DNA of 64,000 nucleotides from assembly GCA_003260075.1 (NCBI GenBank), contig QLIY01000362.1, forward strand, positions 1 to 64,000. The letters run 5' to 3'. The notes below the pieces were generated by a model. That model did no database searches, was not told the DNA's origin, and was given only the letters and a program-made list of their open reading frames with translations. Origin of the DNA: Phallusia mammillata. Taxonomy: Eukaryota; Chordata; Ascidiacea; Phlebobranchia; Ascidiidae. Made by a program: the position numbers and the translations under genes. Below are positions 34,757 to 45,800 of the stretch, piece after piece; positions within the stretch are counted from its first letter, which is position 1, and each line of letters opens with the position of its first letter.

Positions 34757-35113
34757 AACCGCAAACAGACTTAATAGCTTTGACAGCATCTTCACGGTTA
34801 TGCTGGATTGTTTAGCTTGAAATCCACGCATGTACACTTCCATATATGGAAGTTTGTGAACTTCGAAAAGTCACTGAGTAAATCGGATGATGCTGAGAGA
34901 TATCAACGAAATTCTGATCGGTTTTGATCGTTGGACGTAATATGTGACGAGTATCGTTCTTACGCGTTCGAACCACTCACATATTTTCCTCGCATTATCA
35001 CCTGCCTAATCCTCGAACACAACCATTATCCAAACAAATCCGATTTTGACGTCATAGTTACTTTTGAGAAAATCGGCGGTTGGAATTTCGCTTTGAAAAC
35101 TAGTGATTCATTT

Positions 35114-35115
<2 letters not shown>

Positions 35116-35168
<53 letters not shown>
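35116..35168 (+). repeat. 53-bp homopolymer G run
   Basis: An uninterrupted run of 53 G between unrelated AT-rich flanks. No flanking duplication was seen nearby. It is probably an assembly or sequencing artefact of the same origin as the shorter G-runs. Confidence 0.8.
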
Positions 35169-35169
<1 letters not shown>

Positions 35170-37934
35170 ACGTAGAACGCATAATACTTTGCTTTACTTT
35201 AAAACGTTGGCTTTAGGCTGTAGCATTTATTTCACTATATCGTTGTAAAAGTCGGTTTCCTATTGTTATTTCGCGTGATAAAGGCCATTTGAAATATCTG
35301 CCTCAAACTTGAGGTTGAAACCAATAATTTTGCGAAGCTTCCGCTGTTAATTACAGGGTCGGTAGCGTAAGCTCTTGCATTCACTTGCCCTCAAAATTAC
35401 CGGGTAGCTGCAGCACGTACTTACTAAGGCGGGACGCACAAATCCGATTTTAGTCAATCCGTTTTGACAAACAAGTTCTATGACGTAATAGAAAGTTTTG
35501 TGACGTCGCAAGCCTTAAATTCCTGATGTCGAGCGAAACTTCGTTACAAGAATCGAAGCCATCAAGAAAGTTTGTGACAAACCCACGCAAAACTGGTTTT
35601 CGGCAAGAAGCCGCGGTGCATGTAATAGATTTGATATTTTTGCAAGATTTTATCGTAGTTTGGCAAAGTGCAGGCGAAAATCGAAGGCAAACGTTGAAAA
35701 GTTCATCTTAGAACTGTTTGAAACTTTGAGATTGTTTTCTGTAATCAGACAATTTAGCCAACGAACTTCGAATTTCTTGTAGGTCGTGTTGTGTTAAAAT
35801 AAATCGTGGTGGCGATTTCCCCTGAAGTGTTGCAAATGTCGTTTAGTAACGAAAATATCATTGTCAGGCATATTACCAACCTCTTTTCCGAACTTAAGAA
35901 GTTGAAAACGTGGCATTAAAATTTATAAAAGAAGAATCAGTGTCACAAAGTGAACAAATATGAAAAAGAAAATCACAATGTCTTTGATTGATTTGTTGTT
36001 TAGTTTAGAACACGACGTTAAACAAACAAACAATGCACAACATCGCTTGCTAGTTGTTGAGTGGTTCGCCTCACAATACTGCTTGTTGAGAACAACTTCC
36101 CTCGTGCTTGTGAACGGACGCTGTGTGCAACCGATGATTAAAACTCGGGTAATTTTTGACCAAACCTTCCCCCACCTGCTGCCATGAAAATTCTTCAAAG
36201 CAATCGCAATAATTTAAATGCCTTGCCCGATATTTAAAGCATGCCACTTCCGTAAATGTAGGCAGCGCTCATCCTGTAATAACCCCTGACCTTGAACTAG
36301 CGAGTTTTGTTGAACTACAATCTGAAAATAATAATAGTTATTATGATGACGTAATCAGTATAGTTTGACTGCGGTAACGAAGGCTTGCGTGAGACTAATT
36401 TGCCCTCCCAACCCCAATAGTTTTATGCGACTTTGCCTCAAACTAAATGTATATAAGTCACCTTTGTGTCGATTTTCGTCCGATGGATGTTTGACCTTAT
36501 AAACAGAACTGGCCAGGTGTTATGCCAGGTGGAGTGCAATAAACATTTTCTAGGAGCTGTTTTTGTAAATCAAGTTTAATTTGCAAAAACATCTCAACTT
36601 TACTGACCGTTGAACGACCCGTTACCAAAACCCCGTTGCAGGCTTAGCAATTTTACGCAACATTTTTGTTAAAAACAGATTCATATTTTTTATATTCACG
36701 ACTTTAGGGAAGTGAGTTACGGCTTGAATTTGTGATAATGACGTGCATAGCATTCTCAGGTGAATTATGCATGAGGACTTATCATCAATTTAACAATGCT
36801 TTGTGGGAAGATGTATCAGACAGTGAGATTAAAACACAAAGTATAATGGAGCTTAAAACATAAAGGGAAGTCTTTTTCGAGTTTTTAATTGTCAAATTCA
36901 ATAAAGGCCAAGCGCCTGGTATGTTTAAATTATTTTTTTGCTTGAAATATTTTTCATGTTATGATAAACACCCTGGTCCACATTGTGATGCAAAGCATGA
37001 ATATCAATTACCTTTGCAATGTACTGAAAGGTTTTTTATCATCTTAGTGTAAAAGTATTTTTGGCGAGATACTTTACAACGTACATAGCGCTCGTCCATT
37101 AGTAAGATGCGTCAAATCTTCTCACCGACTGAATCTCATATTTCCCACAGCCCGGGGCGAGTTTAGAGCAGCTAGCTTCGTGCGAACATCACAACACAAA
37201 GTCAAGTATACGTGAGTCTGACTGTTGTGTCGCTAGGAAATCTTACACGACAAACTTGACAGCGTATATTTCCTTGATATGATTGTTACAAGTAAGGTAT
37301 TGTGCCGAGAAGTTTGGTTTGCTGATATCTCTAGTTAGATTGGCGTTGTTAAGTTAGTAGGTTTAGTGTAGGGTGCGTTCAGACAAAGAAAGTCAATGTG
37401 AAGGTTGTGAAACGAATTTAATGAGATAATTTTTACGCTTTTTTTCAGCTAATTAACTAAATCTGATCGATTTTTTTTATTGTGAAGTCACAGATTTGTT
37501 TATTCCGGTATTGTGACGCAACAAATGCGTGGAATAGTTTTATGGCTCGTCAATCGCGATTTGTTTCTCTATTGTGTAACAACCGGCGCGATTGTAGTTT
37601 GAAGGATTGATTACAATCCGACGTTGTGCGGCAATAATTGACGATTACTACGTCACAATGTTTACGTGTGTGAAGTCACACTGCGTCAGACATAACACGT
37701 CATTGTTGTTGCGTTGACACGTCATAATGAGGGACAATAGGTGAATGTTTCAGGGGAAATTGTGCGGGTTTGTAGCGCCACTAGTGGTAGCAATACGTAC
37801 AAGGGAAGAAGGGGAAAAGTGAAAAGTTGCAGGTTTCGTTTCACGCACCGTGCATCCAGTCTGTGGATGAGATGTTAGAGCTGCGTGTGCGTCAATATTG
37901 ACGTAGGATAAAATATATTTCGGACAGTTATAAG

Positions 37935-38082
37935 CAGTTGTGGGATTCAGCCGGTTCGCACCGGTTCTATGGAACCGGCGCATGCAATTTTATGAGATCA
38001 ACGAACCGGTTAGCATTACTGGTTACTTTCAATAGACTTTTTGCAACAGAACCGGCTGACAATAAATTGAATCCCATTACTG
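37935..38082. mobile_element. hAT-type MITE, second copy of the 23425 family
   Basis: A 148-bp element begins CAGTTGTGGGATTCAGCCGG and ends ATTGAATCCCATTACTG. The ends and internal CGAACCGGTTAGCATTACTG match the 23425-23603 element read in reverse. The 8-bp flanks GTTATAAG and GTTGTAAG differ by one base, suggesting an older insertion. Confidence 0.88.
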
Positions 38083-39281
38083 GTTGTAAGATATGCCAGA
38101 TGATGTTAGTTGTGTAAGTTTGTGTCGTGGAAATGTACGGGATTGTTCACTTCGCTGTTTGTGGTGTTTCGCCATTTTTAACTTTTCCTTCCATATACGG
38201 GCGTATATTTGTGGACGTGCATCATAATTACGATCATTTCGAATCAACCAACAAACCAGTGTTTGCCATATTTGTATGTCAAGCTGACAAACCGACAATT
38301 AAACCACGCAAACGCTTATGTTCCAGAATGCCTCTTCGCAATTATGACGTCATAATTAGGTTACGCTTTTTTGAATTAGGGATTGTTTGTGGTCGCGATT
38401 CGTTCATTGTCAAGTTGGAGTTCAACCAGGTAGCGCGGAGTCAACACGAGTCGTTTTGCTCAAAATATTTTGTTTCATTCGGTGAATTTAAACAAACGAT
38501 TGAGTTTTAAGCATTTTGATTTGGGATGTTTTCAGTTTTACTTCAGTTTTCGTTGATGAACTGAGTTGGTGTCGAATTTCTGTCGCCAATTAATTCTGAA
38601 TTCAACCTGGTAAAACGGAGGTTTCACGCTTGAAGAAACTTATTTTATCGGATTGTTGCGCTTAATACTTTTCTTTTTGCGGTCTCTATAGAGACAAAAA
38701 TTTTTGTGGTCGTCTCACTTTCAAGGTTATGTCTAGGTCGAAATTTAAGTTGACGCTAAAACACGCGAAAGAATTGTTCTCGCCAAAATAAATAGAACAG
38801 ACACTTATTCAGAGGAAATATAAAAGCAGATTGATTTTACTTTTTCGTAAAATGATAAAATTGTATTTAACTTTGAATCTTGCTAATTCCAACCGCTTTT
38901 TCTTGTTTTAGGTGCTGAAAAAAGCGCGAATTTTGCTCTAGGAAATTGTGTTTTTTAAACTTTTTAGTCAAAGTCACCTCAACAATCAGGTAAGATGATT
39001 TTTATTTTATTTTTAAAATATTTTTGTAAATTTCTGAGGAAAGAGGAGATTTCCACGTCATAAAGGGCACACAACGCACATCTACTGTGACATCATAAAC
39101 ATTTTTACGCGACGCAAATCTTGAAGCTTAAGCGATAAAAGATCGAATAAACTTTGGTTTGTGGCCGGTTTGAAGTTGATCGCCCAAAACATGTGAGTTT
39201 CTCTCAAGTTAAGTTGAAGTTTGTCTGATCATCGTCAGTTTGTGAAACACGAACAGAGATAAGAAATCTCCTCACACGACC

Positions 39282-39530
39282 CAAGGGCGGAACGCCATAA
39301 ACAACATAAACTTTATTTCAAACCATTTAAGGTTACTGCAAACTGTAAAACCGATATTGACCTTTCAGTTACAAGGTGATTCGTTTTGTTTAGTTTAATG
39401 GGGGGGGGGGCCCAAGGGCGGAACGCCATAAACAACATAGATTTTATTTCAAACCATTTAAGGTTACTGCAAACTGTAAAAACGATATTGACCTTTCAGT
39501 TACAAGGTGATTCGTTTTGTTTAGTTTAAT
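39282..39530. repeat. Direct duplication around an 11-G run
   Basis: About 118 bp starting CCCAAGGGCGGAACGCC is repeated on both sides of the G-run (39400-39410) with a few substitutions (ATAAACTTTATTT against ATAGATTTTATTT). It shows the same pattern as the other G-run duplications. Confidence 0.9.
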
Positions 39531-40649
39531 GAGTTTGCCTACAGTTTTAAGAAGCCATTTTATTGTGGTATAAATAAAACTTCCCAAAATGTGCCCATGA
39601 ATTTTGACACTTGTACAACGCCGTGTTAAGATTTTTACTGCAACTGTTTAAACCAAATTTATTTTTAAATTTGTTCTCGGGCATAAACACTCTCAGAGCT
39701 GCATAAACAGTTTTTCCCAACAACCCGTTATGCAACACAAAATTTAACGATTCAAAAGCCACCTTAATTGTTATGCCACAAAAACAAATATTTTCTGATT
39801 AAAATTTCGTTTCATTCCATTCAAATTTTCGTAAACTTCGGAAGGTTGGAAGCCAAATATGTTTGGGCCAATCTGGCAATTATTTAAGTGGCTTCCATAT
39901 TTTGAACTTTCTCGTCAACCTTTTGGCGTCAAATTCGAGTACTTGCCAATTTGTGGGCGTGTTTACATTTAAACAATACAAGACACATAATTGGCATTGT
40001 GACGTCACTGAAGTGGATTGCGACTGTGTGTGCTTGTGTGGGTTCGGACAAAGTGCGGTGGGTGTGCGATCGTTAAATTGACCCAACCGAAGGGGGTTTA
40101 TGTTGAAGCAAGTCATTATGTTTTAGATTGACGTTTTTAATTGCTGGGTCCCAAAGTTTTGTTGTAGAAAGTTGGTGGGATTTGCTATTTACTGTGAATT
40201 AAAACCAGAAAATGTGCGCTTAATTTGTAAAAGTAATTCGCCAAACCAAATGTTGTCGATGGTACAATGTGTGATTCTCCACAATAGCATGTAATATTTG
40301 CATACAGTGTCAAGATTTGAAACATTTTCATCCAATTTGCCAAACAAATAAAACAAGTTGCCCGCGAACTACTTCTTGATTGTTATCTTCAGTCGTTATG
40401 GCAACGGGACATCGCGTCAAATGCAAATTTTATGAGCCATGAAATTCAAATTAAACAAAGTGAATAAAACATGCGACGAGTTTCATTTGGTTCGCTCAGG
40501 GGCGAAATGTGGAAGCGAGTTGTGCGAAAAAAATGATGGTTTAATCCAAATCGAACGTCGACATTATTATTGTACAGAGTAAAAACTGTGAAAAAATATG
40601 AGGTTGTCAGCGGCAGCAGTTTATCTGGTTGGAACCGGTTCCTCTAACC

Positions 40650-40845
40650 CAGGGCTTCTCAAACTTTCTTGCTCTGTGACCCATTTTAGAAAAGAAATTT
40701 CTACGAGACCCCATGATGGGTATAGCTTATACACATGACTGCACGTATATTTCTTGCGACAATAATAACGCACGATGTTTCGCGACCCCAAAATTATATT
40801 TCGCGACCCCAAATTGGGTTGCGACCCACAGTTTGAGAAACCCTG
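40650..40845. mobile_element. hAT-type MITE
   Basis: A 196-bp element has inverted ends CAGGGCTTCTCAAACT and AGTTTGAGAAACCCTG, with internal CGCGACCCCAAA repeats. The flanking octamers CTCTAACC and ATCTAACT match at six of eight positions, consistent with a decayed 8-bp target duplication. Confidence 0.85.
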
Positions 40846-41650
40846 ATCTAACTGACTGAAACCGGTTCTTCCACTTCATTAATGATTTGTTTTTATTGCC
40901 ATTGCCCCCTGTGACCTTCAAATGCGAAAAGTCACCAATTGACCTTGACACGACGATAGTTGATCTCTTCGCAATTGATCGGTTAAATTTGGGCAATTTT
41001 CTTCACCACTGCAAGTGATGCTTACAGATGCTGTGTGCGTTTACATGCGATGCAACAAATAGTTGAAGTTCAAATCTACAAAATGGTGTTGAGTTTGCGA
41101 TGCCTAAACTCCATTTTACTTCGAACAATGTTGTGTGACTCAGAACACTTAAAGGTTCCTTTGCGGGAGTTTGTAAAACTTGTGTGCAGATGATTAAAAC
41201 CGACCGAATTTTGTTTTACAAGTGAAATTGTGGGTATTTCAATTTTTGCCTTAAAGTTATTGCGACAGCTTTTAACCAACCCCCGACGACAATTAAATAA
41301 TTAATTTTCTCCGACAATTTTCCTTCCAATCATCCACAGTAAGCGGTGGATGAGTTTACAAACAAATCCACGTGTCTTGTGTATTTGTTGGTTTTGTAAG
41401 GGAAGTTTGTAAACAGGATTGTAAGTTGTGTAATCCACTTTTACAAAGCGTTTCTTTAAACATTTGTTCACCGTTCTGCGTTTCAGATAATTACAGCGCG
41501 CCAAACGTAAACACAAAATTATTTCGCACAATGTTTTTGCCCACGGAACAGTTCCAGAAAATATCGAACAAGCATTTCGTCCACCATGCTGCATATTTAA
41601 CAAATTTGTAGTTCAACTGGTGTAATGCTAAACAAAATACTTGTTGTTGT

Positions 41651-41807
41651 TTCAAGAACCACCAGAACGGTAGGGCTTCTTCAGAGGAATGAATGATATA
41701 TTGCGAGCACACAAGCGAAAAGCGGGGGGGGGGGTTTCAAGAATCACCAGAACGGTAGGACTTCTTCAGAGGAATGAATGATATATTGCGAGCACACAAG
41801 CGAAAAG
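41651..41807. repeat. Direct duplication around an 11-G run
   Basis: About 73 bp ending GAGCACACAAGCGAAAAGC before the G-run (41724-41734) is repeated after it with few differences (AACCACCAG against AATCACCAG; GGGCTT against GGACTT). Confidence 0.9.
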
Positions 41808-42604
41808 CTTTGCTTTATGTTACAGTATTTATTTAAACCACTGAATGTCACTGCTTTACACAGAAAAAAATTGGTTTATCAAACTGATTTGTTTTGTTCA
41901 ATTTCTAAAACTACATTGTCGTAATTATAATGAGAGTATGTGGTTGTCGCTTCATCCTCATGTTCGTGTTACAAACTTGTTTCACCTCCCGTTGATCTCC
42001 TGCACGAATTATTTTGATGGGAGGACAATTGTGAGTCGGTTTTGCGGCATCGGATCATTTGTGACGCCCAGAGGCGATTCCAGAACACGATCTGTTATGT
42101 TGCGTCACAACGACAAACAATCGCGTCGTCGTTTGTGGCCGATAAAATTATGGCGATAATAAAATATGAAATTACGTAAACATAATACATCAGTTCATAC
42201 AAATGTGTTTTAGTGATGAGCATATGAAAACGTGGATTTAAAAATTAATACAAGATGTTGATTTGTCTCCTATCGACACAATATCCTGTTTTTACAAGTG
42301 CACACGAACCGCACACAAACATCGTACGTGAAGTTTTTTTGCCTGATCCTCACAAAATTCAACAGCAGCACAAGAAAACTGTTCAAACACGAAACAAAGA
42401 CCGAGTTTTGTGGAGTTTAGTGATGCTGAAACTTATTTCGACTTTCCACGTATGAGATCAACTTAAGCCAATCCTTTCTAATCCCAGCAACACATTCGGG
42501 ATTAACACGACACAAATTCGAACACAAACAAACAACGGGATAAACTGGAATCGGGTTTTCACGTGCGTCTGTGCGCGGAAAAAATACTTAATTACGTCAT
42601 TAGG

Positions 42605-42683
42605 TATTTATAATTATTAATATCCCCTCAACAAGGTTCCGCATTTTTGTCGCGTTAGTTTTAACTGAAACTTCCTTGTAATG
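42605..42683 (+). promoter_or_regulatory. Putative core promoter and leader exon of the ZP gene
   Basis: A TATA-like TATTTATAA lies at 42605-42613. A possible short leader exon ends ...TTGTAATG|GTGAGT at 42683, a strong donor pairing with the acceptor just before the ZP start codon. If used, it would add an upstream ATG (42681-42683) out of frame with the signal-peptide ATG. Alternatively the acceptor at 42817 receives a spliced leader in trans. Confidence 0.4.
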
Positions 42684-42818
42684 GTGAGTTTCATATCGGC
42701 TGACTAATTTGAAGCTTCATTAAATTTAACGACTCTGAATTAATTTGCGGCTCATAAATTATGCAACACCGACATCTAGCGGACAACGTATTTAAATATA
42801 TTTTTTATTTTCCTCAGA

Positions 42819-45800
42819 ATGAAGTTTATCTTATGTGTTCTCGCAATGTTCGTCTCATCTACTCTGGCGCAAGGTAAACTTTTAATCAACTACCATACTT
42901 ATTTTGCCGTGTAATCTAATTACACCGTTCAGTAATATTAAATTTACTGGTAATAATGAGCATTAAAAGTTAGACTCTTAACTAGAGAAGTTTCGGCAAA
43001 TGCTAATGCCACCATTAAATATTTTACTGCTATTTTAAACCAATTTGTCTATGCTTTACTGTAAGAAATTTAGCAACAAAACCCGCGCATAGTAAAATTT
43101 TCAACATTTTTGAGTAGTTTAAGTTTAGTTTGCACTTAAATTAAACGGAAAGTAGAACTTTTACCATTACCATATGTTCATGAAAAAAACTTTTTCAACT
43201 TTCAACAGACTTAGTGCAAGTTGTCTGCGCTCAAGATTCGATCACTGCGAAGATTAAGAAGCAAGTTGTACAGACCGCAGGTTATACGATCGATGATATC
43301 CACCTGAACGGGAACGACTGCGTGTTTGACCAAGAGGACGAGGAATTCTACATTAAAGTTATTTCACCACTAGGGGCGTGTCAAACCCACCAGAAGGTGA
43401 TTATCGCTTGTGATTCCCTTAAGTATAACATGACCGAATGCTCACAAAATTCAAAATAGTCTTGGTCGGGATTTCGGACTTTTTTCGTCCCCGGGAGCAT
43501 CTCTTGTTCGAACGCCGTTAAATACGAAAAAAAGTAATTTCCCGAAGCGGGCTGTGAACCAGCTTTACGCAGTAAACCGTAAAATTGATATTAGCTTGTG
43601 TGTTTAACAAACGCAGCTGCCTGGAAATTTAATTTAGATTTTCTGTGACCCCCGAATATCCCCTTGTTTTAATTTCGCTGTTTCATCCTCGCATGAATCC
43701 GATGAAATATTAATCTGCCCAACTTATAAGTTTCCTGTGAATTATTCATCACAAGTAGACGAGCCACATGCAGATGCCTCATATCCTATGAATATTTCAC
43801 AACTTTCAGCCGAAGCAACAAAATTGACCCAAATGGGGGGGGGGATTTCCTGTGAATTATTCATAACAAGTAGACGAGCCACATGCAGATGCCTCATATC
43901 GTATGAATATTTCACAACTTTCAGCCGAAGCAACAAAATTGACCCAAATTCAAATTACCCTTCACACATTTACATGAAAACCAACTTGCTCGTGGTTACG
44001 ACGACATAAAGTCACAAGCCTCATGTTTTGTTGTTTGGACACGTTAAAAAAAACTCTACATATAAATTAGAAAACCACATAAAAAATTGCAACAACATTT
44101 CGGTTTTTTTCACAGTTTTATTCTTAACTGTCAACTTTTTACACTCCATATTGAGAGGGTTTGCAGATTATGTTTTCCATCAGAAGTTAATGTTGTGTTG
44201 AGCAGCGACACGCAAACAATGATTTTATACACGAAAATCACTTGATACGATTAACTACTGTGAACTACTGGCTTGGATCAACCAACAGAGCAAAATTGTT
44301 TGCTCACTCCTGAACTTAGTGACCTTCACTTGTCATTTCCACTGTACAGTAAACATCGGTTAATCCGGACCCGTTTGGACCGAAAAAATGTACGGATTAG
44401 GTGAAGATCCGGATTAACCGATGTCGATTAGTTAAAGCCTTGCCAAATTATAAATCATTTGTACCTCAAGTTTTGTCTGAATTAGGTGAAGATCCGGATT
44501 AACAGAATCCGGTTTACCGCGATTTACTGTACTCCTATGTTTTACTGCTATCATCCACCAGTTAAACTTCAATATTGTGACCCAGGTTAACGAAACACAC
44601 GTGGTATATTCGAATACCATCTCAACTGTTACAACTGGTCCCAACTTCGAAGTTGTGATCGGGCCGAGAGCAAACCAGAAAGTTCTGAGCGCCAGGATTC
44701 GTTGCACTTACCGAATCGACCTCAACGTCTCAACCATGTTTATCCCAAACATCACGATCGTGTGAGTATTTAACAGGTTGGATGTGAACAGGCCACTATA
44801 GGGTTGGAAATAGAAGATAGGAACGCTCATGTTGATGCTGAGTTGCGCTAAATCAACATCATTTCGGTTTACTTTACTTAATTTCCTATCCTTGCAGCGA
44901 TTGTTTTTAATATTGGCCACCATTTGCATTCATTTATGTATAAACTGTTACTGCCAGGCATAATATCAACCTTAAGGAGCTCTTCTAGCAATTGTATTAT
45001 TATTCCGACGTTTCGACGGCCTATACAGGTCGCCTTCATCAGGGTAAATAACATGTTCATTGTGTTGACCCGTTGGTGAATATTCCATGACTCGAGAAAT
45101 AATCCTTTCCTGTAGTCAGGCTCTCGGGCTACAATAAACTGTTCATTGATAATCCCCATGAAAAACATTCTACCACCCAGCCTGCTTTGTTGAATGCAAA
45201 CCTTCCACACCGCATGACTTACCTAACAATACTTAATCTTATATCAGGGACATCCCTATCCCCGATGCGTTTGGAATCGGTGAGTTCCAAGCTTCCATGT
45301 CACTTTTCACTGATGCAACTTACAGCACTCCTTACACCGAACCACCAACACTGGCCGCCGACGAGACTTTGTTCGTAGGTAAGATTGGGTGAATGTGGAA
45401 CAAAAACCGTTGGCATGATGAGATGAACATCTAAGTAGTTTCCATTGCTCCTTAATTCAAACACAACTTCAAATTGCTAAGTGTTAAGTATAATGTCCCT
45501 GATAAACTATCAAGTTGGCAATGCGCTTTTTATTGATTTGGTTTTGAAAAATGCTTATGCCATCATTGTTAGTGATTGGATATAAATTATATTTCACAAA
45601 GTGCTTATGAACATAGTTTAATTTAATCATCGTTTCTCGTCATTACGAACCTCATAGTGTTAATTGTGTAGTTGCCTATACAATAAAAATGTTTAGGGGG
45701 GGGGGCCCGGTTTTAATTGATTTGGTTTTGAAAAATGCTTCTGCCATCATTGTTAGTGATTGAATATAAATTATATTTCACAAAGTGCTTATGAACATAG

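Larger units (their letters stand above)
33757..42818. other. Gene-poor region of about 9 kb
   Basis: No exon series with family similarity could be assembled on either strand. Contents: an AATAAA at about 33922 likely ending the UBR3 transcript; several G-run or N duplications (33985-34756, 39282-39530, 41651-41807); a 53-G run (35116-35168); two hAT MITEs (37935-38082, 40650-40845); and, at the right end, the promoter-proximal part of the ZP gene. Open frames of 60-130 codons here look random. Confidence 0.5.

Noticed and set aside
34931..35248. 105-codon open frame containing poly-Gly
   Set aside because: Held open by the 53-G run, which is probably an artefact.
38127..38510. 127-codon plus-strand open frame in the gene-poor region
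   Set aside because: Starts just after a hAT MITE, no recognisable domain, no neighbouring exons with splice signals in phase. Could not be distinguished from chance.
43397..43459. Reading straight on from the ZP exon ending at 43396 to a stop at 43459
   Set aside because: GTGATT at 43397 is a donor; splicing to 44586 restores the conserved VNETHVVYSN ZP motif. A truncated intron-retained form cannot be excluded.
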